From CAYRFE01 sp964423645 [NCBI: uncultured bacterium] (GTDB lineage: Bacteria > Macinerneyibacteriota > Macinerneyibacteria > Macinerneyibacteriales), in assembly GCA_964423645.1 (NCBI GenBank), contig CAYRFE010000004.1:49940-113939 (forward strand): a DNA stretch of 64,000 bases, given 5' to 3'. Shown piece by piece: positions 51,313-60,900 of this stretch (positions within the stretch are counted from its first letter, which is position 1; each line of letters opens with the position of its first letter). The notes under the pieces were generated by a model, which was not told the DNA's origin, made no database searches, and saw nothing but the letters and a program-made list of their open reading frames with translations. The position numbers and the translations under genes were made by a program.

Positions 51313-52116
51313 CTATAAATAACAGAGCATTGTCTCGCCGGTTATTCCAGCATAGAGCTCAATGTACGGCTTGACCGGACTTGATGTTATTTTGGGGTAC
51401 AACACCGCCTCAATTTGAAAAAACCCTACCGATTGGCTCATCTCAGCAGTAATTCGTATCGGCTTCTGTTCGCCCTTAGTAAGTCGTATTTTCTGTATGG
51501 CACTTGCCGAGTATCGGTGGATATCACCGATCTTTGGCTCTGTAGACAATTGAGTAGTAATACGAGCACGCCCCTTTTCCATGTCGCACCCATCACCGAT
51601 GAGAACAAGACCGGCTTCAAGTGAGTGAATTTTTTGTGTTGCCATGTGTCCGGCAATGCCCTCGACGATCATTGAACGAACCGTGACCAATTTACGAAGA
51701 TCCCCGGAATATAGCGGTGTAAGTAATCGAGTAATGATCGGCATCGCCAAGGATATGCCGATAATCTCATGATTTTCACGCCCCACACTCATGCCGATAT
51801 CATGCATCAATGTCGCCACGAGTACGGCAACCCTGCTATCATCGACCGTACCGATTTCTTCTTGTTCCAAATTAAGTTTTACACCGGCATCTGTTAACAA
51901 ATTACTCAAGATCATCGCATTTAATGCCGCTGTTTTCATATGCACAGGGCCATGGTCATTATAGCCCAACCGTACGATTGATACTTTATTCGCATAGTCC
52001 TGTAATGCGGCAATTTCCTCATCATCAAAAATCGCCTGAGCAACTTCACGAGCTTTGCCGCCGACCAATGCCAGTATCTTATCCTCTATGTTTTTTTCTT
52101 TCGGAGACTTATTCAT
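51313..52116 (-). CDS. HD-domain phosphohydrolase
   Basis: 267 residues. The HD motif is HDIGM near residue 104, with the first metal ligand in YNDHGPVHMK (about 50-60) and later RENHE and DGCDMEKGRA segments. It resembles archaeal and bacterial HD hydrolases with an extra C-terminal strand domain (IEAVLYPKI...YIELYAGITGE). Substrate may be a nucleotide. Lies 15 bases downstream of the HerA-like ATPase and seems co-transcribed with it. Confidence 0.8.
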   Translation of the reverse strand: MNKSPKEKNIEDKILALVGGKAREVAQAIFDDEEIAALQDYANKVSIVRLGYNDHGPVHMKTAALNAMILSNLLTDAGVKLNLEQEEIGTVDDSRVAVLVATLMHDIGMSVGRENHEIIGISLAMPIITRLLTPLYSGDLRKLVTVRSMIVEGIAGHMATQKIHSLEAGLVLIGDGCDMEKGRARITTQLSTEPKIGDIHRYSASAIQKIRLTKGEQKPIRITAEMSQSVGFFQIEAVLYPKITSSPVKPYIELYAGITGETMLCYL

Positions 52117-52131
52117 TATTTCCTTTCTGTA

Positions 52132-53565
52132 TCAACGAAACAACGATCCCAATAACCCTCGCACAAGTTCACGTCCCACTTGCCGTCCGATAGATGACGT
52201 TGCACCTTTCAGCATCTGTTGAACAAATGTATTCTGCTGACGAGGTTTCTGTTGCGGTTGCGGGGTCGGTTGTTGGACAGTTTGCTGTTTCTGTTTTGAT
52301 ATCAATTCATATGCCGATTCACGGTCGATCATTTTTTCATAATGTCCGTACACCGGCGATTGTGCTATTACTTTTTTCCTTTCGGTGTCATCAATAGGTC
52401 CTATTTTACTGTGTGGCGGCATAATGAATGCACGTTCCACAATTGTCGGACGGCCCTGCGCATCAAGGAACGATACCAACGCCTCTCCGACTCCCAGTTC
52501 GGTGATGACCAATTCGGTATCCAATTTCGGGTTTTGGCGAAATGTTTGAGCTGCCGTTTTTACTGCTTTTTGATCACGCGGCGTAAATGCTCGCAACGCA
52601 TGCTGAATTCGATTCCCCAATTGCCCCAACACGGTCTCTGGCACATCAAGCGGGTTTTGTGTGATAAAATACACACCGACTGCTTTTGAACGAATAAGGC
52701 GTACAACCTGCTCGATCTTTTCTACCAACGCTTTCGGGGCATCAGTAAACAACAAATGAGCTTCATCGAAAAAAAAGACGAATTTCGGTTTTTCAAGATC
52801 GCCTGCTTCAGGCAATTGCTCAAACAATTCCGCAAGCATCCACAATAAAAACGTCGCATATAATTTAGGAGAATTTATAATCGTCGTCGCATCAAAAATA
52901 TTTATTATCCCCTTACCGTGAGAATCTGTTTGTATCATATCAAAGATATTCAACATCGGCTCACCAAAAAATTGATCTCCCCCTTGCTCTTCAATCATGA
53001 GCAGTCCGCGTTGTATCGCACCGATACTTGCCGAAGATACGTTCCCGTATTGCGTGGTGAATTGCGATGCATTGTTGCCGACAAATTCGCATAATGCGCG
53101 TAAATCTTTTAAATCAAGCAGTAAAAGACCGTTATCATCAGCAATCTTAAATATTATTTGTAATACACCTGCTTGCGTCTCATTGAGATTCAAAAGTCGT
53201 GAAAAGAGAAGTGGTCCCATATCGGATACGGTCGCCCGCACAGGATGACCTTGCGTACCGAAAATATCCCAAAACATAACGGGAAAACCATGAAATGCAT
53301 GGTCGTCAATTGAAAGCATTTTCAAACGATCCTGCATTTTTGTCGAGGTTGAACCGGGGATACTCAGCCCAGACAGATCTCCTTTGACATCTGCCATAAA
53401 AACAGGCACGCCGATAGTACTGAACTGTTCCGCAAGAACCTGCAAGGAAACTGTTTTTCCCGTTCCTGTGGCACCGGCGATCAGACCGTGACGATTTGCC
53501 ATATGTGGTAAAAATTGAAATTCTTGTTCACTGTTTTTCGCACAAATAAAACTTTGTTGACTCAT
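52132..53565 (-). CDS. HerA-like ATPase, DUF853 family
   Basis: 477 residues from ATG 53565; the GGAGG lies eight bases upstream and would fall inside a longer frame. Seen: Walker A GATGTGKT (about 31-38), Walker [13 protein letters not shown], and [36 protein letters not shown] of the YjgR/DUF853 family. FtsK/HerA-related DNA- or protein-pumping ATPase, function not established. C-terminal Gln/Pro-rich linker ([18 protein letters not shown]) before a short basic tail. Co-transcribed with the HD hydrolase and the CCA-type enzyme. Confidence 0.85.
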   Translation of the reverse strand: MSQQSFICAKNSEQEFQFLPHMANRHGLIAGATGTGKTVSLQVLAEQFSTIGVPVFMADVKGDLSGLSIPGSTSTKMQDRLKMLSIDDHAFHGFPVMFWDIFGTQGHPVRATVSDMGPLLFSRLLNLNETQAGVLQIIFKIADDNGLLLLDLKDLRALCEFVGNNASQFTTQYGNVSSASIGAIQRGLLMIEEQGGDQFFGEPMLNIFDMIQTDSHGKGIINIFDATTIINSPKLYATFLLWMLAELFEQLPEAGDLEKPKFVFFFDEAHLLFTDAPKALVEKIEQVVRLIRSKAVGVYFITQNPLDVPETVLGQLGNRIQHALRAFTPRDQKAVKTAAQTFRQNPKLDTELVITELGVGEALVSFLDAQGRPTIVERAFIMPPHSKIGPIDDTERKKVIAQSPVYGHYEKMIDRESAYELISKQKQQTVQQPTPQPQQKPRQQNTFVQQMLKGATSSIGRQVGRELVRGLLGSLFR

Positions 53566-53608
53566 TATCATTTCCTCCTTAACGCTCTGTGAGTATAGCA
53601 GTACGACA

Positions 53609-54754
53609 TCAAAAATCAAGACCTTCGCGATATCTTTTCAACACCGCATCAGGATTCGATTCATCAATACGTATTTGTACGCAATGTAACGCGTCTGATA
53701 CCTTTCCTAACGCATGCCCTTCAACGTGAAACTCCTCTTTTATACGATTTCCGTCTACACATCGTACATGATGTCGAATAATACGATCCAGTCGTGCAAT
53801 TTGAAGCGCACTCCCGATTTCCACGAAATAATCATACGCTGCGGTCAATACGGTGATAGGCCTCGCATGAAAATATTGATAATACTCAATCTCCGAACGC
53901 GAATCCGGAAAAACATCAATCTCGTGTATAGTGTGCCAGGCCACACAATCGCGAGTGCTGAATGTCATCGCTTTTCCCCATTCGGCAAGTGTTGTACCGG
54001 CACCGTGTGTTGCAAATAAACGGTACACGCAATTGCGTAAGGTTTTCATGGGTGTATAGCGAGTAAAATCTATCTCAAAACCAAATAGAGCGATGTCCAC
54101 TCCAATACTATGCATATCTCGTAAAATATAAAGAGGTGTCTCAGGGAATATTTTCTCTACTTCGCTTCGCATTCGTTCCCGCGCAACAAGCGATAATCGG
54201 GCGACATGCTCTTTCGCAACTCTCAATTCTTCATCAGTATATACAAATTCATGTGAGACTGCCATACGAAACAGCCGTAAGATCCGTAGCGGATCATCTG
54301 AGAACACCGTATCCGACACACATCGAATCCGTCGTTTTTCCAGATCCGACAAACCGTCAACGTAATCATATACAGAAAATTCTCCCGTCTCTGTCAATTC
54401 TAAAAATAGTGCATTGATCGTAAAATCGCGATGATACGCATCACGTTCGAGATTACCACCTTCAATAGGCTGGAAATCAACCATAACTTTACGAAAACAA
54501 AAACGTTCGGTCAAAAAACCTTTTTTTGAAAAGACAAGCCGTTTGAAAGGTACTTCGGAAAACAGTACTTCACGAAATGAATCAAAATCTCCATCGTATA
54601 CCATATCAATATCGGAAAATACTGTTTCCCCAATGAGTATGTCTCGTACAGAACCGCCAACGATATATATTTTCAACCCGCATTCACGGGCACGGGTAAG
54701 GATCATTTCAATAAGCGGATTGGTAAAGGTATTCGAAAGCGACATTTTATTCAT
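53609..54754 (-). CDS. tRNA nucleotidyltransferase/poly(A) polymerase family protein
   Basis: 381 residues. Nucleotidyltransferase core: [24 protein letters not shown] (metal Asp pair), [41 protein letters not shown], as in class II CCA-adding enzymes and PcnB. The length and lack of a long basic tail favour CCA addition or A addition rather than poly(A) polymerase. Consistent with the absence of an encoded CCA in tRNA-Gly. ATG 54754 overlaps the upstream stop by eight bases; a start at 54745 is possible. Confidence 0.88.
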   Translation of the reverse strand: MNKMSLSNTFTNPLIEMILTRARECGLKIYIVGGSVRDILIGETVFSDIDMVYDGDFDSFREVLFSEVPFKRLVFSKKGFLTERFCFRKVMVDFQPIEGGNLERDAYHRDFTINALFLELTETGEFSVYDYVDGLSDLEKRRIRCVSDTVFSDDPLRILRLFRMAVSHEFVYTDEELRVAKEHVARLSLVARERMRSEVEKIFPETPLYILRDMHSIGVDIALFGFEIDFTRYTPMKTLRNCVYRLFATHGAGTTLAEWGKAMTFSTRDCVAWHTIHEIDVFPDSRSEIEYYQYFHARPITVLTAAYDYFVEIGSALQIARLDRIIRHHVRCVDGNRIKEEFHVEGHALGKVSDALHCVQIRIDESNPDAVLKRYREGLDF

Positions 54755-55499
54755 GTAGTAGTGCGTCGATCCCTGCTAAAAAAAACTTTTCTCCTAATTG
54801 CTGACGAAGATCATATAATAATTCACAGCGTGCCGCAAAATAGCCGTGGTCATCTCCGAATAATAAATTCGTTTCATTGGAGTCCGCAATAAAACGATTC
54901 AAAGATTCAAGTGCATATCCGGGATAATGCACCGAAAGACAATTACAATCCATACATCGGATAACACCGTCAAGCAGTGCATATGAGTTGAGTGAAAACA
55001 GGGTGCTGACTTCATACGCGCCGTCGAGGTGTGATTTTTCAGGTTGTATCGCATACGGTCGATAAAAATCACGCAATATATCCCGTTTGGCATCAAAAGC
55101 TTTATGTTCCTCGGATAAAAGAGCAGACATTTCATTCGTTATACATGTAATCGAACTTTGAAGCGCTTCCCCGGACATGAAATCGGACACCGCGTCCACA
55201 CGAACCGAATCACGTACAAAATATAAATAATCCCCGCTGTGAAGACGCATGCCGAACAAAAAACGCGGAAAACACGTTGCGAGCGTTTCATGCGAACGGT
55301 AATACGACCATTCAAAAGAAGGTTTTTCTTGTTGCTTTGCCCGTACCGTATCTTTTTCCCCATTTTTAAAACGAATACTCACGTGTTTTTCAATAGAATG
55401 ATCATTTTTAATAAGCAATACGGTCTCGATCTTTTTAATGTCCATCCCGAAGTATACTTCCAATATATTATGTAAGAATGAATCTCGAAGCATTTGCAT
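54747..55499 (-). CDS. Unknown protein in the cca operon
   Basis: 250 residues from ATG 55499 (AGGAGA upstream, start overlapping the DUF896 stop as TAATG). Contains FGMRLHSGDYLYFVRDSVRVD and a C-terminal HLDGAYEVSTLFSL with several Cys (RCMDCNCLS). No enzymatic signature or signal peptide. The sequence pattern (mixed alpha/beta, cysteine pairs) could be a nuclease- or zinc-binding fold, but I do not recognise it. Confidence 0.6.
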   Translation of the reverse strand: MQMLRDSFLHNILEVYFGMDIKKIETVLLIKNDHSIEKHVSIRFKNGEKDTVRAKQQEKPSFEWSYYRSHETLATCFPRFLFGMRLHSGDYLYFVRDSVRVDAVSDFMSGEALQSSITCITNEMSALLSEEHKAFDAKRDILRDFYRPYAIQPEKSHLDGAYEVSTLFSLNSYALLDGVIRCMDCNCLSVHYPGYALESLNRFIADSNETNLLFGDDHGYFAARCELLYDLRQQLGEKFFLAGIDALLHE

Positions 55500-55747
55500 T
55501 ATGTTTTTTTCTCCTGTTTTTTTGCGCGACAATGAGGACATTCTTCTCCCTCGGCATGCGTATGAGTGTGTCCGTCGGTTTCATCAACTATAACGATTGA
55601 ATCAAGTTGTGCTTTGAGATTGTTTTTAAACGCGTCAATATACTCTCTTCGCAGTATAGACTGCTCTTCCAATTCCTCCGGTGTCAACCCGTCAACTTTT
55701 TTTTTGTGAGCAAGTTCATTGATCCTGGCAATTTTTTTTGCATCCAT
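55499..55747 (-). CDS. DUF896-like protein with His/Cys-rich tail
   Basis: 82 residues from ATG 55747 (GGGAGGATACT upstream). The first 55 residues (KIARINELAHKKKVDGLTPEELEEQSILRREYI) are the DUF896/YnzC helical hairpin, normally about 60-80 residues long. The tail THTHAEGEECPHCRAKK is an extra: three His in alternation and a CxxC, a probable metal-binding site. First gene of the operon with the unknown 250-residue protein and the CCA-type enzyme; promoter at 55766. Confidence 0.8.
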   Translation of the reverse strand: MDAKKIARINELAHKKKVDGLTPEELEEQSILRREYIDAFKNNLKAQLDSIVIVDETDGHTHTHAEGEECPHCRAKKQEKKT

Positions 55748-55765
55748 AGTATCCTCCCTACCGTC

Positions 55766-55794
55766 ATCATAGCAAAAAACACGTATGATGTCCA
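55766..55794 (-). promoter_or_regulatory. Sigma-70-like promoter of the DUF896-cca operon
   Basis: Minus strand: -35 TGGACA (55789-55794), 17-base spacer, -10 TATGAT (55766-55771); leader about 12 bases with GGGAGG. Confidence 0.65.
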
Positions 55795-55835
55795 GTCTGT
55801 GTACGACTATGATGAAAGAGTTGCAGAAAATCACT

Positions 55836-56024
55836 GAGAGATCTTTGTAAAATTACTATTTTGAAACCTTTGCAAAACGGCAATAATTTTAATGTGTGCT
55901 CTCCCCAAACCCCTCTCGTTGAAATCGAGAGGGGCTTAACTTGTTATATAGCGGGGACTTCGTCCCCACGCCCCTTGTTAGATAAGTAAGATAATATGGA
56001 AATTTTGAATTTTGCAAAGGTCTT
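55836..56024. repeat. Intergenic hairpin repeat, copy 7
   Basis: Full element: ACCTTTGCAAAA-type arm, CTCCCCAAACCCCTCTCG...CGAGAGGGG hairpin (55910-55934), CTTAACTTGTTATATAG linker, GGGGACTTCGTCCCC hairpin, CCCCTTGTTAGATAAG, and right arm ATTTTGCAAAGGTCTT. Adjacent to copy 8 in the same orientation. Confidence 0.75.
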
Positions 56025-56077
56025 ATTTTTTAAAATTACGCCCTCCTCACGACCCGGTTTTGAATGTAACAAAAAGA

Positions 56078-56237
56078 ACACTTTGCAAAACTACAATAAT
56101 TTTTATGTGTGCTCTCCCCAAACCCCTCTCGTTGAAATCGAGAGGGGCTTAACTTGTTATATAGCGGGGACTTCGTCCCCACACCCCAGCTCTCAAGCTG
56201 TAATTAAACGAGAGAATTTGAATTTTGCAAAGGTCTC
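56078..56237. repeat. Intergenic hairpin repeat, copy 8 (tandem with copy 7)
   Basis: Near-identical to copy 7 over about 110 bases. Both are followed by the same segment ending CCGGTTTTGAATGTAACAAA (56050-56075 and 56266-56288), so the pair is a tandem duplication of about 205 bases. A third partial unit (56280-56365) starts with ATGAATTTCGCAAAACTCTC. The 676-base gap 55748-56423 is made of these units plus the promoter at 55766. Confidence 0.75.
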
Positions 56238-56423
56238 ATTTTTTTGAAATCATGCCCTCCCCACGATCCGGTTTTGAATGTAACAAAAAATGAGTTTTTA
56301 TGAATTTCGCAAAACTCTCTGGAAAAGAGAGGATTTGCCACCACAACCCTTTTTTCAAAAAATCCATTGAATAGTTTACGTTTTGCGAAATACTTGCGTA
56401 TTTCACGATCGTATCATCCGTCT

Positions 56424-56912
56424 TTACGGTAATGCGTCGATCTGCGAGAAGTAAATATTTTTGCCGTGATAAATAAGTTGTGCATTAAAACGTGTTGCTG
56501 ACAGTACATAGGGAGTGAAAAGCGCGTCACCTTCCCACATTGATAAATGCATCATCTGTTCTGATGGTATCCATTTCAATGATCCTTCACGACATTCCGA
56601 AAAAGCTTCGCCTTCAAAATCATCACAGAGAAAGACAAAATCTACCCATTCTCCATGAAAAGGAGAATGACCGTCATCAGGAAAATGCAAAAAACCTAGA
56701 TGTGTGAGTGTTTTTGTCGTAAGACCTGTCTCTTCAAGAACCTCACGTTTTGCACAATCAATGATACTCTCATTGCGTATGCGTTTCCCGCCCGGGGCAA
56801 CCCATAATCCTTCATGCATATCATTTTGTTTTTTCACACGGTGCATCATCAAATAGTCGTTACCACGCTTAATATACACCAATACGCCTATAAACATTGG
56901 TACTTCAGACAC
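56424..56912 (-). CDS. NUDIX hydrolase, MutT-like
   Basis: 162 residues. Nudix box GGKRIRNESIIDCAKREVLEETGL (core: G-x5-E-x7-REVLEETGL) at about 41-63, complete. The form GVLVYIKRGNDYLMMHR and FLCDDFEGEAFSECREGSLKWI is typical of 8-oxo-dGTP diphosphatase-like members. Would hydrolyse oxidised or other nucleoside diphosphates. AAGGAGGTAAG before the ATG; separated by a terminator from the pilin genes. Confidence 0.9.
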   Translation of the reverse strand: MSEVPMFIGVLVYIKRGNDYLMMHRVKKQNDMHEGLWVAPGGKRIRNESIIDCAKREVLEETGLTTKTLTHLGFLHFPDDGHSPFHGEWVDFVFLCDDFEGEAFSECREGSLKWIPSEQMMHLSMWEGDALFTPYVLSATRFNAQLIYHGKNIYFSQIDALP

Positions 56913-56933
56913 ACTTACCTCCTTACGGTCAAG

Positions 56934-56959
56934 AAAAAAGCGCCCGAAGGCGCTTTTTA
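56934..56959 (-). terminator. Terminator of the pseudopilin operon
   Basis: Stem AGCGCC/GGCGCT with CGAA loop, flanked by A and T tracts on both strands (56934-56959). It follows directly the stop of the pseudopilin gene at 56960 on the minus strand. Confidence 0.85.
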
Positions 56960-57952
56960 TTAACTTTCTATGGCGGAAAATATCATTGGTGTAAAAACTC
57001 GTTGGAACGTGAAGACTTTTCCTTTCGGATCAGCGACCGATAATGTGATTTCAAAACTAATTCTGAAATGAGAGACGCCGGTTCCAAGATCATACGTATT
57101 TGTACCGGAATTCCATACTGCTTTGAGATCATTTGCGGTAATCAACTGACGAACACTGCCCTCACTTTTAAACGGTAAGATCGAAAACAACACGACGTTA
57201 TCGATAAGAACTTCTTTCCGTGTCTTCCCGCTATGAGGGCGATACTCGGTACGAGTCAGTTGGCAATATTTAAGATATTGCGTTCCCTTAGGACCGGTGA
57301 CCACCCTGCGCGATTTTTCGACAATGCTGTAGGTCACCTGGTATCCGATAATCATTCCTTCATCCTCAGGCTCTTCACCGTCAAGTTTGTCGCTGTCGTT
57401 ATCTATTCCGTCGCCTTCTTTATCCTCGGGTTGAGTGGCACTGGTGCGATACTTCCCGTCATTATCATCATCACGTCTCCATAAAAAATAGTTCAGAAGA
57501 ATCGGATGATCAACATTTGTGGTCGTTATACCGGTTTTATAGTCCGCATCAGAAAGACCTATAGAAAAAGTCATAGTATTGTGCGGATAATTATAATCGG
57601 AACGCTTAAACTGCAAGTATTCTTCATCAAGCTTTACGACCGAAGGATCCAATTGTGTTTCTTGCAGGGTATTGGTCAACTGGAGCGTCTGTCTGGTTTG
57701 AGGATGAGGACCGCCCTGCACAACAGGAACAAGGTTGCGTTGCAACGTCATGACAAAACTCATTGACTGAATATCGGTCATGATAATCGACAATGCTTTT
57801 GCAGATTGGACCTGGAATGTCGCCGCATCACGAACCGCCGTCCCTGTTTTGCTCACTTGGCTGAAAATCATAAAGACGATAAGTGAGACAACTCCAAGAA
57901 TACCCACCGTGATCATCATCTCCGGGAGAGTAAAACCTTTACGCCATTTCAT
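56960..57952 (-). CDS. Type IV prepilin-like protein, PilW/GspJ type
   Basis: 330 residues from ATG 57952 (AAAGGGGGAGATAAGT upstream). Prepilin signal MKWRKG with cleavage before FTLPEMMITVGILGVVSL, containing the conserved Glu at +5. The mature part has a helix, then mixed strands, and a loop (DDDNDGKYRTS, DKEGDGIDNDSDKLDGEE) resembling thrombospondin type-3 calcium repeats, also present in the 1294-residue neighbour. Likely minor pseudopilin of a type IV pilus or type II secretion-like system. Confidence 0.82.
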   Translation of the reverse strand: MKWRKGFTLPEMMITVGILGVVSLIVFMIFSQVSKTGTAVRDAATFQVQSAKALSIIMTDIQSMSFVMTLQRNLVPVVQGGPHPQTRQTLQLTNTLQETQLDPSVVKLDEEYLQFKRSDYNYPHNTMTFSIGLSDADYKTGITTTNVDHPILLNYFLWRRDDDNDGKYRTSATQPEDKEGDGIDNDSDKLDGEEPEDEGMIIGYQVTYSIVEKSRRVVTGPKGTQYLKYCQLTRTEYRPHSGKTRKEVLIDNVVLFSILPFKSEGSVRQLITANDLKAVWNSGTNTYDLGTGVSHFRISFEITLSVADPKGKVFTFQRVFTPMIFSAIES

Positions 57953-57969
57953 ACTTATCTCCCCCTTTC

Positions 57970-60900
57970 TCAAAAATACATGAATCGGATGATACGTTTC
58001 ATCATCACATATCGATGGTCTTTGGTCGCAACCGATTCGATTCCAAATCCAAGGAACATTGTCTTAGTGTTGATCGTATCTCTGTTTGTGTCATTGATAG
58101 AATAATTCCATTTCCCGTTGATGAGACGCCCTTTATATACCCATGTACCTGCAGTATACGATAGATCGTCAGGTTCATCCCCGAATACCAATGACCAGCG
58201 AGCTGCATATCTATAATAATCAAACGGTGTTGCAACGCTCGCGTTATGCACGCTCGGATTATTCGGAATATTCGTGGTAATATCAACCGGTATCGTGAGG
58301 CCTGAGCTTGCGGAAGGCTGAACTTGTTCTTTCGGGAAATTTTCCCCCATCATACTCCAACGATACGGGCCGTCAATGCTGTTGGTGTCGATACCATCAT
58401 AATTACCACCCTTGTTCGCGATAGAAAGCATCACTTGGTATTGTTCCAAATCACTGCGTCTCGCATCAGTATCATCTACATCAAGAGTTCCGTCTGAATT
58501 CCATACCGGAATAACCTGCCCCAGGAAATGACCAAACAAAGTATCATTGAGTTTGTCACCGGTACCGACATCATATGCCTGTTTCAAGTTTGAGACAACA
58601 TGATGATCAAGTGACACATCATAGTTTTCTCTATTGTTCGGATTGATACCCGCCCAACGAGCGGCAAATGCCTCCCATAATGTCCAAGGAGAAGAGCCGT
58701 TACGCGTGACATTAAAGAATCGTTTTCCGATAAATACGATACGAGGGGCAACCGTGGTTGAATAAAGCGGCGAAACGCCTCTTCCGATACCATCCCACGG
58801 ATAGAAAACATCATTATCAAGACCGCGGTTCACATCATTCTCAGCAGGCGACATGAGCCAGCGATGCAGATGTAATACGGCATTTTCATCAAGCCCCGGA
58901 GGTGCGACAGTATCACCGGTAAACATAATGACAATATCATAATCATCAAACTTACCATTCGCATTTTTATCTATCAACCCTTCAAATGTCTCGGGAGTCG
59001 CATTCTGCGGTACTTTTATCATCTTAAAATCTGTAGAACTGCTGTTCCAATAAAAAGCGCCGGCAGGATCCTTATAGATCTCTTCGATCGCATCAGATGT
59101 CGATGACGTGTCCATATTCAGTGTGAGAATTCTCACCTTCTGAACCGGCACCGTGATCCACTTCCCGATCGCAGCACTGGTCTCACCATGATTCAGCGTT
59201 GTCGCAGTCGTAGAATACGATGCCGGCGCTGTTACTTGTGTAATAGGCATGGTAACGACCTTATTGGTTTCTATGGTTGCGTCAAGCGATTCACGATAAT
59301 AGGGTATTGTGATACTTTTATTATAAAAATATGCTATTTTCCCGTTCGTATCTTCAACACTGATAAAATACATGAACACACCGGGCACCGATAGATTCAG
59401 ATCACTTAAATTGAACCCAAAGTTATCACCGTATGAGTATTTGTCCGTAAGATCGATTGTCTGACGGTGATAGGTTATAGAAGCAGGAATACTTGCAGGG
59501 TCAAAAACATCCGTGTAATGCAACGTGACCGTCTTCAACTGATTCCTTCCCGCCGCAGAAAAACCGATAAAGAAATTCTTATTATCAATATCGTCTTCTG
59601 TTGCAAGCCAATCAGGATTATACGGGAAAGGAGCAACCCAGTTCGGATGATTTGCACGTTGGAAAAGCAAAATATTACTTATTTCCGGAGCAGGGTTGGT
59701 GTACCCGTCATCTAATTTCACGATCCATTCACGCACGGATAAATTACCGCTTTTATCGATCGCCTTCACGCCGATCTGTATTTTTCCGTTTGTCGGGACA
59801 GACTCCGGTACAAATTGAACAATAACATTATTCACGTTATATTGAATATGGTTGGTCAATGCTGTCGCATCTTTCACACCTTCAGCAGTCCAAATCGAAG
59901 GCTCGGTCAACTCATCCGACTCATACGTCTTATAGAATACTTTCGGCCATCCCGATGCACGATCGACTAAAATACCCGTCTGCGACTCAATACCGTCGCT
60001 TGTATCAGAATCGATCAATAAAACCGATATTCTTGGCGATTCATTATTGACCAACGGTATATTGGTCGAAGTTCCGTAGGTGGTGACCAAATCACTTCCC
60101 GTGTTCAGAAGTTCTTGTTCTGCATTCCACGGTGCGAGCGGTTGAATGATCGGGAAATTGGTGGATTCGGAATCTTCAGTGCCTGCGATCCGTAATCCGC
60201 CCGGCAATCCTTTTCCGGTAATACCGTCTCCGGTTTTATTACCGCCTTTGTCACCCTGAGTCGGGGAGACATATACGGATGTTTCTTGATATCCTGCATT
60301 TCCCGCTTTATCCGTAACAACAATTCGGTAGAAATGCCATCCGAACGATACATTAGGAATATTGACACTGATATTGAGCGATGAAGGCAATGCTGATACT
60401 GCATCGACATTATTTTCAATGGTTTGTATTTGCTGTAATACCCATGTATAACCGCTTGTTGATCCATTCGGAATTTTTTCCAAGACATATGCCATGTTAA
60501 GTTTCGACGCATTATTCGGATCGTACGCACGTGCAGCCAACGTCACTGTAGAAGTAGGTACAAAAGACCCATCGGAAGGGCTGACATCAGAGACAATCGG
60601 TGACGTTGTATCAACAATAACAGGGTAAGATTTGATCATAGTGTATCCTGATGCCAATGTCGGATTGGTACGTCCTACTACACAGACTGTATAGGATCCT
60701 TCGATTACCAAATCAGAAGCAGGGTCAACAAAATTAGGGTTATTGACCGTCCCCATGTTACTGACTTTGAGTTTCATGGTACTTTTGGTTTTGTAATGTT
60801 TCTTGTCCGATCCGCTCACCTCTTCAAACCAACCGGTAATATCATGCCAATCGGTCATATCAATATATGGCGGGTTGATACCAACTTTATCGCTTATAAA

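Noticed and set aside
55836-56365. Direct repeats that might be a CRISPR array
   Set aside because: Repeat units are about 205 bases, palindromic inside, only two to three copies, and no cas genes are near; they are tandem copies of the intergenic hairpin element.
60105-60530. 141-residue minus-strand ORF within the giant pilin gene
   Set aside because: Shadow frame of the long pilin ORF; basic and low-complexity with no ribosome site.
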